Assembly (NCBI GenBank): GCA_946610035.1
Contig: CAMOCC010000016.1
Coordinates: forward strand, 1 to 45,256
Source of the DNA: an uncultured Verrucomicrobiota bacterium
GTDB taxonomy: Bacteria; Verrucomicrobiota; Kiritimatiellia; RFP12; UBA1067
Reading direction: 5' to 3'
DNA length: 45,256 nt
The translations under genes were made by a program, and so were the position numbers. A model generated the notes under the pieces. The model saw nothing but the letters and a program-made list of their open reading frames with translations, was not told where the DNA came from and searched no databases. This document shows, piece after piece, positions 14,606 to 23,386 of the stretch; the stretch's first letter is position 1, and every line of letters starts with the position of its first letter.

Positions 14606-15814
14606 ATGAAAAAGGCGTTTACACTCATAGAGCTGCTCATCGTGATCGCGGTCCTCGTGATCCTGATGGGGCTTGTGTTCAAGTTGACGACCGTCGGCGG
14701 CGCGTCGTGGCGGCGCATGGCCACGATATCGCGCCTCCAGCGCCTGGAGAACTGCCTTTCGGGCTACCACGCCGCCTTCGGGACGTATCCGCCCGTGAAG
14801 CTGCACGGCTCGCGCGACATCTACAGGAAGGTCGGCGGCCACGGACTCCAGACCGATGACGTGAACAAGTCGATATGGGGTTGGCGCAACATCGGCGAAC
14901 AGGCCGAGCGATACGCGTGGGAGCAGGTGAAGGCCGCCTGCAAGGCGCAGCCGATGGACTGCCGATTCCCGTACCCCGAGGGGTACGACGTCCTCGTGCA
15001 GCAGGTCTCCGAGGAGATGAAGCGCAGGGCGACGTCGGGCGACAACCACTTCAAGAACTACTGGGAGAACGACGCCGTACGCGCGCGCCTTACTGCCGGC
15101 TTCGACGACGGCGTCACCCAGAACAGGAACAGGCACTCGAAGAACAAGGGCAAGACGGCGTGGAACGACATCCAGCTCTTCAAGTTCGGCGTGATGAGCT
15201 TCCTCCTTCCGCGCTACCTCGTCATGATGAACACGTCGAGCGGCATGGACGACCTCTACACCGAGTACGCGCAGTGGACGGGCAACAACCAGATGCCGTC
15301 CAATCCGTTCACCGGCAACTCCTACGAGTCCGAGGGCGGCTGGACGCGCGTGAGGGAGCTCGCCTCCAGCCAGCAGGCGACGGACCTCGCGAAGATCGCG
15401 AACATCCCGTCCCAGGCGGTGTGCGCGAGGTGGATGCCGAATCTCGAGGGCATCTGCCAGTGCAACCACAACACGAAGCTCTTCGGCATCAGCATAAGGG
15501 ACACGATATGGTCGGCGAGCGAACTCGACCCCGACAACTACAACATCGAGATATACTCGCCCGGGTCGGCGGACTCCAACTCGACGGCGACGCAGTACGT
15601 CCTCGACGGAGTGACGGTGCGCGACGGCTGGTGGAACGAGTTCTACTACTACTCGCCCGCCCCGTACCAGCACTACACGCTGTGGAGCGGCGGACCGAAC
15701 GGGCGTACCTTCCCGCCGTGGGTCGATCGCGAGAACGGGGACGGCATGAGCGCCGCCTCGCGTCGCTGCATCGCCCTCTGGACCGAGGACGACTACATTC
15801 ACATGAGCAACTGA
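14606..15814 (+). CDS. Prepilin-like protein with large C-terminal domain
   Basis: 402 aa. MKKAFTLIELLIVIAVLVILMGLVF is a class III prepilin leader: a short basic segment, cleavage before Phe (Ala rather than Gly at -1), Glu5 of the mature protein, then one hydrophobic helix. Mature pseudopilins are usually 120-200 aa, so the roughly 375-residue exported domain is unusually large. It is rich in Trp, Tyr and Asn and has several Cys (for example near residues 111, 116 and 270-290) that could form disulfides. I recognise no domain. Second gene of the cassette, 40 nt after gspF. Probably a minor pseudopilin or prepilin-anchored surface protein. Confidence 0.85.
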   Translation: MKKAFTLIELLIVIAVLVILMGLVFKLTTVGGASWRRMATISRLQRLENCLSGYHAAFGTYPPVKLHGSRDIYRKVGGHGLQTDDVNKSIWGWRNIGEQAERYAWEQVKAACKAQPMDCRFPYPEGYDVLVQQVSEEMKRRATSGDNHFKNYWENDAVRARLTAGFDDGVTQNRNRHSKNKGKTAWNDIQLFKFGVMSFLLPRYLVMMNTSSGMDDLYTEYAQWTGNNQMPSNPFTGNSYESEGGWTRVRELASSQQATDLAKIANIPSQAVCARWMPNLEGICQCNHNTKLFGISIRDTIWSASELDPDNYNIEIYSPGSADSNSTATQYVLDGVTVRDGWWNEFYYYSPAPYQHYTLWSGGPNGRTFPPWVDRENGDGMSAASRRCIALWTEDDYIHMSN

Positions 15815-15830
15815 AGAAGGGGGAGCAGAA

Positions 15831-16442
15831 ATGAAAAAAGGCTTTACGTTGATCGAACTGCTGGTGGTGATAGGAATCATCTCCATCCTCATGGCCGTGC
15901 TGGTGAGCGGCTTCAAGAACGCCCCGGAGAAGGCGGAGCTCGCCAAGTGCCAGGAACTCGTCAAGAACACCGAGACCGCCCTCGTGGCGCTCTTCGACGA
16001 GACGGGCGCGTGGCCGAAGTGCCTCATAGCGAACAACAACGCGGCGCCCGGGCTCGACGCCACCGCCGCATATCCGCTCGCCTCGAGGGCAGGCATGTCG
16101 CTGACATACGACAGCAACACCAAGAAGCTCTCCGGCATCGACAGGCTCGGCATCGTGACGCCGTGGGCGGCGGCCGTCGTGAAGCAGAACGGAACGTCCG
16201 CCTCCGACAACGACAGGGTCCCGATCGGCGGTACCATCGCCGAGCACAGGCTCTTCTACGCGCTCGACCTCGACGGCGACGGCGCGATCGAGGGCGTCAA
16301 CCCCGCATCGACGGTGGAGGGGCTCCCCTCGAAGCTCGCGAAGCCGGTCAACGTCCGCGCGACAGCCGCGGTCTGGTGCCGCGGACCCAAGGGCAAGCTC
16401 GTCACCAGCTGGACGGATGGCCAGACGGAGGGCGTAAGATAA
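15831..16442 (+). CDS. Type II secretion-like pseudopilin
   Basis: 203 aa with leader MKKGFTLIELLVVIGIISIL (Gly at -1, Phe +1, Glu +5), one transmembrane helix and a periplasmic domain with ETALVALFDETGAWP, the amphipathic region seen in GspG-like proteins. The start ATG follows GGGGGAG. The stop TAA shares its last base with the next ATG (TAATG). It likely forms part of a pseudopilus with its neighbours. The C-terminus includes DLDGDGAIEG, a possible Ca-binding loop reminiscent of the calcium site in major pseudopilins, but I would not call it major or minor. Confidence 0.87.
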   Translation: MKKGFTLIELLVVIGIISILMAVLVSGFKNAPEKAELAKCQELVKNTETALVALFDETGAWPKCLIANNNAAPGLDATAAYPLASRAGMSLTYDSNTKKLSGIDRLGIVTPWAAAVVKQNGTSASDNDRVPIGGTIAEHRLFYALDLDGDGAIEGVNPASTVEGLPSKLAKPVNVRATAAVWCRGPKGKLVTSWTDGQTEGVR

Positions 16443-17014
16443 TGAAACGCGGATTCACTCTGATAGAGCTGATCACGGTGGTCGGCATCATCGGCATCCT
16501 CCTCGGGATCGTCATGACGGCCGCCGCGAACTCGATCAAGCTCGCGAGGACCCAGAAGGCGAACGCCATCTGCGCCTGCGTGAAGCAGGGCCTCGAGACG
16601 TACCACGCCCAGCAGGACAGGTGGCCGGGGTCGATAGGGGACAAGATAGAGTCTGGCAGCATCGGCGGGCGCTCCAACACCGAGGGCTACAACGGCAGGA
16701 CGGACCCAGACATCTACGTCCTCAACGGCACCGAGGTCAGGGACATGATCCGCGCCGTCGTCGAGGAGTCGGTCCTGAGGAACAACCCGCTCATGGACGT
16801 CTCGGGCCTCTTCGTCTCGCGCGACTCGGGCGAGGCGGGCACGCGCTCGTACGGCATGGACTTCTTCGAGGCCGTGCGCGGCACCAAGAAGAGCCCGAAG
16901 AAGATGTCCATATCCGAAATGTACTTCGGCTATCCCGAGAAGGAGACGGGCAGGTTCCGCCGGCTCCAGATCAAGTATTCAATCCCAACGGACTCGATGG
17001 AGGTGACGCAGTGA
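16442..17014 (+). CDS. Type II secretion-like pseudopilin
   Basis: 190 aa. MKRGFTLIELITVVGIIGILLGIV is a prepilin leader with Gly at -1 and Glu5. The helix continues into IKLARTQKANAICACVKQGLETYHAQQDRWPG, the pattern of GspG/PilE-like N-terminal helices. The remaining domain is Asp/Gly-rich and unrecognised. ATG overlaps the preceding TAA by one base and the stop TGA overlaps the next ATG by one base, so translation is coupled on both sides. Confidence 0.86.
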   Translation: MKRGFTLIELITVVGIIGILLGIVMTAAANSIKLARTQKANAICACVKQGLETYHAQQDRWPGSIGDKIESGSIGGRSNTEGYNGRTDPDIYVLNGTEVRDMIRAVVEESVLRNNPLMDVSGLFVSRDSGEAGTRSYGMDFFEAVRGTKKSPKKMSISEMYFGYPEKETGRFRRLQIKYSIPTDSMEVTQ

Positions 17015-17850
17015 TGAAACGCCGGGCCTTCACACTTCTGGAGCTTCTCCTCGTTGTCGCGATCATGGGCTTCATGGGCACCGTGACAGTGAACGGCTAC
17101 CGCGCGATGCGGCGCGGCATGGAGGATCGCGGGGCGATGCAGAACGCGAACCAGTTCATCCGGGCGGCCTACCAGCGCGCGCAGATCGACCGCCAGCCGG
17201 TCGCGGTCTACTACTGGAACGAGATGCTGAGGCAGGAGGAGAACGACGCGCCGGCGATCGTCGTCGGCAGGGCCGTCGCAGTCCGCCGCGCAGGCAGGTT
17301 CTCCCGCGTCGACGGCAAGTTCCTGTACGACGAGTTCGGCGACCTCATAGTGGACGACGGCGTCGACACGGCGGACGAGGGGACTGTCTCCTCCTCCGGC
17401 TCAGGGTCCGGCGTCTTCGTCTACAGGATGAACGGCGACGAGACGAAGCCCCGCCGCTCGACGGTGTACGAGGTACCCGTCGGGAAGACGCTCGCCATCC
17501 AGATACCCTCGCGCACGACGACGGAGAGGCTCGAGGGCTGCTACGCCTACGAGATCAAGTCGTCCGACTTCTCCTGGAATCCCGGCGACGCCTACGGCTT
17601 CGAGTTCGAGGCGATACAGCTTCCGCACGGATACCTCTTCGACTCCAGCATCCCGTCTACGGCGGGCTCGTCCACTCAGCCCAAGTCTCTCCTCTTCGGC
17701 GTCGGCAAGAACTCCGGCAGCGGCGCCCAGGGCGGCGTCGAGGGGAACTCGACAATCGCGATCTACAGCATGAGGCCTGACGCCTCCGGCGGAGTGTCCG
17801 CCCAGCGCGTCGGCATGACAACCAACCCCACACAGGATGCGAACGACTGA
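17014..17850 (+). CDS. Pseudopilin, GspH/FimT-like
   Basis: 278 aa. Leader MKRRAFTLLELLLVVAIMGFMG (Ala at -1, Glu5), followed by MRRGMEDRGAMQNANQFIRAAYQRAQIDRQPVAV-type sequence. A helix of small and basic residues leading to strands is the GspH/FimT pattern (AlaxxxxARxxAxxxxxPV). The exported domain is longer than a usual GspH (about 150-200 aa) and contains Ser/Gly-rich loops (about residue 128-135 and 225-245). It starts on the last base of the previous stop. Confidence 0.85.
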   Translation: MKRRAFTLLELLLVVAIMGFMGTVTVNGYRAMRRGMEDRGAMQNANQFIRAAYQRAQIDRQPVAVYYWNEMLRQEENDAPAIVVGRAVAVRRAGRFSRVDGKFLYDEFGDLIVDDGVDTADEGTVSSSGSGSGVFVYRMNGDETKPRRSTVYEVPVGKTLAIQIPSRTTTERLEGCYAYEIKSSDFSWNPGDAYGFEFEAIQLPHGYLFDSSIPSTAGSSTQPKSLLFGVGKNSGSGAQGGVEGNSTIAIYSMRPDASGGVSAQRVGMTTNPTQDAND

Positions 17851-17851
17851 C

Positions 17852-18382
17852 ATGAAAAAGGGATTCACACTTCTTGAGATAAACCTCGCCGTCATGATCA
17901 TGGCGGGAGGCGTCCTCTCGGTCCTCGGCCTGTACGGCCTCGGCTACCGGGAGAAGCGGCAGAGCCGCGAGGACGTCGCGGCGGCCGCGTATGCGGACGC
18001 GGTCCTCTCGCCGCTCGTCATGGCGCTTTCGGCGACCAACGTGACCTGGAGTTCGTTCAACTCCATCGACAACTACCCCGGGAACAACGGATGGGGCGAG
18101 TACATCGACTCGAACGGAATAGTCTCGCAGGACCCGACGGGCATGGCGAAGAACGCGTTCAACCGGACCGTGAAGGCCGTCGGCGGCAACGCGAGCTGGC
18201 CGTCCTCCAGCGCGAGCGGCGGGCTCCTCCCGGGGCTTGTCGTCCTCCACAAGCGCGACTCCGGCGTCGTGAAGATAGGCTTCAGGGCCACGCGCCACGA
18301 ATCGGAGCTCCTCTCGATGCCGCTCTTCTACACCGAGGTGCGCTTCCAGGGCCCCACAAGGAAAGCGAGCGAAAACAAATGA
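17852..18382 (+). CDS. Pseudopilin, GspI/PilV-like
   Basis: 176 aa from ATG 17852; an in-frame ATG 15 nt upstream would overlap the previous gene and place extra residues before the leader. MKKGFTLLEINLAVMIMAGGVLSVLGLY has Gly -1 and Glu5, and the LLExxxAxxIxxxG pattern typical of GspI/PilV minor pseudopilins. In the family, GspI nucleates the GspI-J-K tip complex. The stop overlaps the next ATG as ATGA. The product is a likely tip component alongside the next genes. Confidence 0.84.
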   Translation: MKKGFTLLEINLAVMIMAGGVLSVLGLYGLGYREKRQSREDVAAAAYADAVLSPLVMALSATNVTWSSFNSIDNYPGNNGWGEYIDSNGIVSQDPTGMAKNAFNRTVKAVGGNASWPSSSASGGLLPGLVVLHKRDSGVVKIGFRATRHESELLSMPLFYTEVRFQGPTRKASENK

Positions 18383-18876
18383 AAAGGGGATTCACCATTC
18401 TCGAGCTCCTCGTGGCGAGCCTCCTCCTCGGGATGCTCGTGACGATACTAACCATGCTCTTCAACCAGTCCTCCATCGCATGGCGCACCGGCGTCGCCGG
18501 CGTGAACGCCCTGGAGGACGTCCGCGAGAACATCGCCGAGGTTCGCGACGAGGCGGACAACGCCTACATCTGGAACAACCAGATCCACCGCATCGTCGGC
18601 CTCTGGGACAAGAACGGCGAGTTCCGCAAGCGCGCCTGGAGCGGCGCCTCGGGCAGCGGCGCGGGCGGCGAGTCGCTCAAGGCCGACTACCTCTCCGGCA
18701 ACGGCGCCGTCAACCGCGACGACCAGAATCCGAACCAGTTCAAGGAGATGAGCGTCGGCAGCGCGAAGGCGCTCGGCTCGAAGAAGACCTACACAGTCAA
18801 CGTGAAGAGCGCGGGACCCGACCGCGAGTTCAACACGTACGACGACATCTGGAGCTACCCCGATGAAATCAACTAA
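18379..18876 (+). CDS. Pseudopilin, GspJ/PilW-like
   Basis: 165 aa. Leader MKRGFTILELLVASLLLGMLV (Gly -1, Glu5). The ILELLVAxxLLGMLV and FNQSSIAWR following the helix fit the GspJ/PilW type. The domain beyond is short, with a Gly/Ser-rich loop (about 95-105). ATG overlaps the previous stop by four bases, and its own end overlaps the next gene by 14 bases (18863-18876), the longest overlap in the cassette. Probably a minor pseudopilin of the tip complex. Confidence 0.83.
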   Translation: MKRGFTILELLVASLLLGMLVTILTMLFNQSSIAWRTGVAGVNALEDVRENIAEVRDEADNAYIWNNQIHRIVGLWDKNGEFRKRAWSGASGSGAGGESLKADYLSGNGAVNRDDQNPNQFKEMSVGSAKALGSKKTYTVNVKSAGPDREFNTYDDIWSYPDEIN

Positions 18877-19342
18877 GATAGAGTGCAGGGGAGGTTTCAC
18901 CCTGATAGAGATGATGGTCGTCGTCGGCCTGCTCGCCATACTCATGGCGACGCTGACGACTTCGCTCTCAGGCGCCCAGAAGCGCGCGAAGATAGCCAAG
19001 GCCGAAAGCGAGGTCAAGATCATCACCCAGGCCATCCTCGGCTACGAGAACTGGTCGCAGGGACACGAACTGCCGACCATGAAGGACCGCGACGCCGACC
19101 AGGGCTCGGTCGGGTTCCTGATCGGCAAGGGCGGGGCCGCCGACTCGGGCGGCAAGATACCTGCGCTCCTCATGGGCCAGCTCACGAGCGGAGGGAAGAT
19201 GATGGACCCGTGGAACACGCCCTACAGGATCTCGATCACCCAGGGCAGCATCAACTTCAGGATGGAGACGGCGACGGGGAACCTCATGACCGGCTACCAC
19301 TACCCCAACTACCACAGGCTTACGGCGGAGGAACGTCAATGA
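18863..19342 (+). CDS. Pseudopilin, GspG/PilA-like
   Basis: 159 aa. The leader MKSTKIECRGGFTLIEMMVVVGLLAILMATL has Gly -1 and Glu5 but a longer basic N-terminal segment than its neighbours, since the start is embedded in the previous gene. AQKRAKIAKAESEVKIITQAILGYEN is close to the GspG alpha-helix spine and MMDPWNTPYRISI resembles the DPWGxPY signature of major pseudopilins. Length fits the major pseudopilin GspG (about 140-150 aa). This is therefore the best candidate for the main filament subunit. The stop overlaps the next ATG (ATGA). Confidence 0.87.
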   Translation: MKSTKIECRGGFTLIEMMVVVGLLAILMATLTTSLSGAQKRAKIAKAESEVKIITQAILGYENWSQGHELPTMKDRDADQGSVGFLIGKGGAADSGGKIPALLMGQLTSGGKMMDPWNTPYRISITQGSINFRMETATGNLMTGYHYPNYHRLTAEERQ

Positions 19343-22300
19343 AGCTATCGTCTCCAAGAAGGGGCAGCGCTCTGCTCATAGTCCTCGGCATGCTTTCGTT
19401 CATGGTCATCTCGGCCGTCGCCTTCGCGGCGTTCATGCGCTACACGCGCCTGCCGTCGAGCTACCTGAGGCGCACGAGCTCCACGCGCCAGCTCGTGAAG
19501 GCCGCCCTCGCCGAGGCGATAGAGACGGTGGACAGGGCGATCAACAACAATCCCCACCCGGGCATCGGCACGGCGGCGACGACACTCACGGGCGGACGCT
19601 CCCGCAACCACTGGGCGAACCACGTCTTCATCGGGACGAACGTCCCGCCCGAGTCCGTGGACGAGGCGAACACCGTCTCGCCGCTGTGCGTCGAGGCGCT
19701 CGCCTACATGCCGCCCGCCCTCGTCAACGCCGCGCGCTACTACTCGCGCCACTCGCCTTCCGCGCACTGGCAGTCGATGGGCTTCGACGCCGGGCGCTAC
19801 GTGTGGTGCGCCCTGGACGTGTCGGACTACTTCGACATCAACAGGCTCGTCGCGAACGAGCGGCGCTCCTCGGCGGGTCCGAGGCTCATCACCCTCGCGT
19901 CCAACTTCGAGGACCTCGAGCACACCAGGGCGGCGGACGCCTCGGTGACCAAGAAGTGGGACGACTTCATGAAGGAGTACCGCGGCGACTTCGACCCGAA
20001 GACGCTCAGGTTCAAGGACATAAAGTCCGAGTACCCGCTCATCTCCATGGCCGACTTCAACCTCGCGCTCTACGACTACGGCGACATCGGCAAGTTCAAG
20101 AGCCCGTTCTGCTCCTACTTCAAGCCGGGCGGGTCCGAGAGCGGATGGGAGGACGCGGGCGCGAACTCCAGCACCGAGCTCAACAAGACGACAGTCGCGC
20201 GCATGACATACGTGACTGACAGCCTCTACGCGCCCGAGGACGAGGAGCTGCGCAGGAGCGACGACTTCTTCGACCTCTCCAATTCCGAAGACCAGCCGTT
20301 CCCGCTTTCGCGGATGAAGAAGGAGTCGCCCCTCAACTTCGGCGCGCTCGTCGAGAACGAGGACGGACTCAACGACGACATGTGGGCGCGCTGGCTCAGC
20401 GGACTCGGCGTCGCGAACCTCGCCGACTACCTCGACGAGGACAGCGTACCGCTCTCGCTCGCCATCCCCACCACCGAGCGCATAGCCATGATCTGCGGCA
20501 TCCAGCCCCAGGGCGGCTCGAAGCAGTCCGTCGCGATCAAGATGACCATCCAGTCGAACGAGGAGGAAATGGGCGACGGATTCGTCCACTGCAACTACGT
20601 CGTGGAGTTCGGCATCGACGGCGAGACGTTCGTAGGCGCCCTCCCGCAGGCGTTCAAGGCCCTTGTCGTATACCCGTTCAGCCACGTCGACGACAGCGAG
20701 GGGCGGACGTATGAAATGGACGGCCAGTTCTCCATGTTCCTCTCCTCCGGAGACGCAATGGGCCTGAGGACGGGGAACGCGAACGACGTCATCCACGTCT
20801 CCAAGGGCGAGTTCAAGGACAGGTCGGCCGACGGCGGCGCGGGACTCCTCTCGGCCTCCATGCAGAAGTCCTCCGTGTCCTTCTCCGATTCGATCAAGAA
20901 GCCGTCCGAATGCGTGAACGCCGTCAAGTCGAAGGCCATGACGATGAACGACGTCCGCTCCTGGGCGAGCCGCCTCAGCAACAAGAAGCTCTTCACTCTC
21001 ACCTACGACTGGAAGTACAAGGCGAAGGAGGGATCCGTCACCGTCCCGAACGCAGGCCCGAGATGGGACGACGTCAAGGCGAACCCTGCGCTCTGCGCTC
21101 AGAACCAGGGCAGCTTCACGGCAGTCTGCAACTTCGCCCCGCTTCTCAGGGACGGAACGATCGACCCCGACTACAAGAACAACTTCCAGACGCTGATGGA
21201 GCAGGGGTACAATCTCAACAAGCCCCTTCGGTTCAACGGCGCGGTCTGGCTCAAGCTGAAGCACACGAGGGACGGGGTGGTCGACATGGTCCCCGCCTGC
21301 TACAACAACGACGACGCCATGCTCGCAGGGCGCGTGATGGGCGGCGGCCGCATCGGCAACCAGATAAGCGGCGACCCGTATCCGCTCATGCGCATGGACG
21401 GCAGCGACGCGTTCAACATCAACATCGGCGACATGATCAAGAACGGGACGGAGGAGATGACGGTGGACGTCGAGTTCAAGTTCGCCGGCTGCGCAGCCGG
21501 CGACGGCGTCATCTGCGGCGACCCGCGCTTCAACCACGCGCCCGAGAACTGGTTCAAGTGCTCGGACGTGAGCGAGCAGGGGTGGATCGACAACTGCGGC
21601 GCGAAGGACCGCGACGGCGACATCTTCATGGCGACGAGCGACGCCGGCTACCTCCAGAGCAAGTACGAGCTCGCGTTCCTCCCCGCAATCGCCGCGCTCA
21701 AGGGGAACGGGGGGCTGTCCGGCAGACTCTACTCGCCTTCGCGCTACGACGGCACGAAGGGCTTCCCGCAGAGCATCGACAACTGCGCGAACGGGGAGTT
21801 CATGTGGACGACCTATTCGCCGTACGCGGCCTACCGCGACGACTCGGCTGCGTTCGACGACCTCAACATCGTGGGCGGCGGAGGCGGATTCAGGGTCAAC
21901 CCCTACTCCGATACGACGAACGTCATCCTCTCGGTGTTCCTCAACACGCCCCTCGACTGGAGGTATGCGGCTACGAACGACACGCAGTTCCTGCGCGACT
22001 CGGGAGTCCTCAACATGAAGGCGAAGGAGTTCAACGAGGACTACGCGTGGAACTCCTACGGCGCCGAGGACGCGCAGATCGACTGGGAGGACTTCGAGGG
22101 CTTCGCCGCGACGTTCATCTCGACGATGCGCAATGCGAAGAACGACCCCGAGGAGTGGAAGACGCTCTGGAAGAACATGGACTGGGACTACGAGGAGAAG
22201 TCGCTCTGGGGTCGGACGCTCGCCGGCAACACGTCGGAGATATGGACGGCCGACCGCAAGTACTTCTACGGATACTGGAGCGAGTGCTTCGCCGCGAGGC

Positions 22301-22476
22301 AGCAGCTCTTCCTCATATTCGTCCGCGCGGAGCCCGCCATGATGGGCGGCGAGGGGCAGACCCCGCCGCAGCTCGGCGCGCGCGCGGTTGCGCTTGTGTG
22401 GCGCGATCCCACGAAGGCGGAGGATCCGCTCTATCCGCACCAGACGCGAATCCTCTTCTACAGGCAGTTTGAATAA
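19339..22476 (+). CDS. Giant PilX/GspK-like prepilin-anchored protein (cassette protein A type)
   Basis: 1045 aa. The N-terminus MKLSSPRRGSALLIVLGMLSFMVISAVAFAAFMRY lacks the FTLIE motif but has the GSALLIVLGML pattern of PilX/GspK N-terminal helices. The rest (about 1000 aa) is a very large exported domain rich in Asp, Asn, Trp and Tyr; I recognise no domain in it. Verrucomicrobia encode a Verru_Chthon cassette in which protein A is likewise very long and stands with three prepilin-like genes; architecture here suggests a relative, which I infer from layout rather than alignment. ATG overlaps the previous stop by four bases, so it belongs to the same operon. It could cap a pseudopilus or be the exported cargo. 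Confidence 0.8.
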   Translation: MKLSSPRRGSALLIVLGMLSFMVISAVAFAAFMRYTRLPSSYLRRTSSTRQLVKAALAEAIETVDRAINNNPHPGIGTAATTLTGGRSRNHWANHVFIGTNVPPESVDEANTVSPLCVEALAYMPPALVNAARYYSRHSPSAHWQSMGFDAGRYVWCALDVSDYFDINRLVANERRSSAGPRLITLASNFEDLEHTRAADASVTKKWDDFMKEYRGDFDPKTLRFKDIKSEYPLISMADFNLALYDYGDIGKFKSPFCSYFKPGGSESGWEDAGANSSTELNKTTVARMTYVTDSLYAPEDEELRRSDDFFDLSNSEDQPFPLSRMKKESPLNFGALVENEDGLNDDMWARWLSGLGVANLADYLDEDSVPLSLAIPTTERIAMICGIQPQGGSKQSVAIKMTIQSNEEEMGDGFVHCNYVVEFGIDGETFVGALPQAFKALVVYPFSHVDDSEGRTYEMDGQFSMFLSSGDAMGLRTGNANDVIHVSKGEFKDRSADGGAGLLSASMQKSSVSFSDSIKKPSECVNAVKSKAMTMNDVRSWASRLSNKKLFTLTYDWKYKAKEGSVTVPNAGPRWDDVKANPALCAQNQGSFTAVCNFAPLLRDGTIDPDYKNNFQTLMEQGYNLNKPLRFNGAVWLKLKHTRDGVVDMVPACYNNDDAMLAGRVMGGGRIGNQISGDPYPLMRMDGSDAFNINIGDMIKNGTEEMTVDVEFKFAGCAAGDGVICGDPRFNHAPENWFKCSDVSEQGWIDNCGAKDRDGDIFMATSDAGYLQSKYELAFLPAIAALKGNGGLSGRLYSPSRYDGTKGFPQSIDNCANGEFMWTTYSPYAAYRDDSAAFDDLNIVGGGGGFRVNPYSDTTNVILSVFLNTPLDWRYAATNDTQFLRDSGVLNMKAKEFNEDYAWNSYGAEDAQIDWEDFEGFAATFISTMRNAKNDPEEWKTLWKNMDWDYEEKSLWGRTLAGNTSEIWTADRKYFYGYWSECFAARQQLFLIFVRAEPAMMGGEGQTPPQLGARAVALVWRDPTKAEDPLYPHQTRILFYRQFE

Positions 22477-22489
22477 AAGGAGCACGGCA

Positions 22490-23386
22490 ATGAGAAAAGC
22501 GTTTACAATGATTGAGCTGCTGGTCGTAATCGGACTGATCGGCGTGTTGATGGCGACACTGGCGGTGTCGTTCTCGGGCGGCACGGAGTCCGCCAGGGCG
22601 GCGCAGTGCCTCGCGAACATGAAGAGCCTCGCGAACGGAGTGCAGGCGTACGTCGGCGGAGAAGGCAGGTATCCGCTTGCGGGGTCGCTCGAGGCCCTCG
22701 GCTTCGACGAGAGCCAGGGCGTCAGGAACGTGAAGAAGGTATACAGGGAGTGGAAAGGCTGGATCAGCTGGAACTCGCGGGAGACGTACAAGTCGCGTCC
22801 CCAGAACCACTCGTCTAGCATGAGCTGGTTCACCTCGACGTACAGCACCGACCTCGACGCGCGCGAGTTCGCGCTCACGAACGGCGCGATATGGACGGCG
22901 ATGAGCGGGAGCGCCACGTGCTACAGGTGCCCGAACCACACGCGGGTCCTCAAGGGGTCCAACCCGAACTGGAGCTACGTGATGAATGCGTTCTTCGGCT
23001 GGGACTACTCGCTCGGGTCGGACGCAGTCGCCGTGAACGACCCGCGCCTTTTGCGCGAGTACGTCACGCGCGCCGACAGGCGGCTTCTCTTCGCGGAGAT
23101 CCCCTTCGCGTCGTACACGGGCGACACGCCGAACACTGATTCCGGCTCGGGGACGGCGTGCGACTGCGTCCTCCAGTACAAGGGCACGGGTCCGAACCCC
23201 GAGTCCATCGGATTCAACCACAAGTCGGGGCGCGACATAACCGCGCACATAGTCTTCGCAGACGGACACGCCGAGAAGCTGCTGTACAAGGAGAAGCAGG
23301 ACGTGCAGGAGCTTACGAGGTGGCTTTGCGAGGCGAGGGACGTCGCCTACAATGCGTCCTCCGGAAGGTACGAGGAGTTGAAGTGA
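22490..23386 (+). CDS. Prepilin-like protein with DUF1559-style C-terminus
   Basis: 298 aa from ATG 22490 after AAAAGGAGC; the reading frame extends upstream through the previous gene but the leader fixes the start. MRKAFTMIELLVVIGLIGVLMATL has Ala -1 and Glu5. CLANMKSLANGVQAYVGGEGRYP and the C-terminal HIVFADGHAEKL are the pattern of the prepilin-associated H-X9-DG (DUF1559-like) proteins abundant in Planctomycetes, Verrucomicrobia and Lentisphaerae. There is a CYRCPNH motif in the middle. Its TGA overlaps the GTG start of the response regulator, so filament and regulator are translationally coupled. Confidence 0.85.
   Translation: MRKAFTMIELLVVIGLIGVLMATLAVSFSGGTESARAAQCLANMKSLANGVQAYVGGEGRYPLAGSLEALGFDESQGVRNVKKVYREWKGWISWNSRETYKSRPQNHSSSMSWFTSTYSTDLDAREFALTNGAIWTAMSGSATCYRCPNHTRVLKGSNPNWSYVMNAFFGWDYSLGSDAVAVNDPRLLREYVTRADRRLLFAEIPFASYTGDTPNTDSGSGTACDCVLQYKGTGPNPESIGFNHKSGRDITAHIVFADGHAEKLLYKEKQDVQELTRWLCEARDVAYNASSGRYEELK

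Noticed and set aside
19345-22917. A 1190-codon open frame on the minus strand antisense to the prepilin cassette
   Set aside because: High-GC antisense shadow of real genes: the sequence is Arg/Val/Glu/Ala repetitive with no motifs, no prepilin or family resemblance, and the plus-strand genes have clear leaders and coupled starts.
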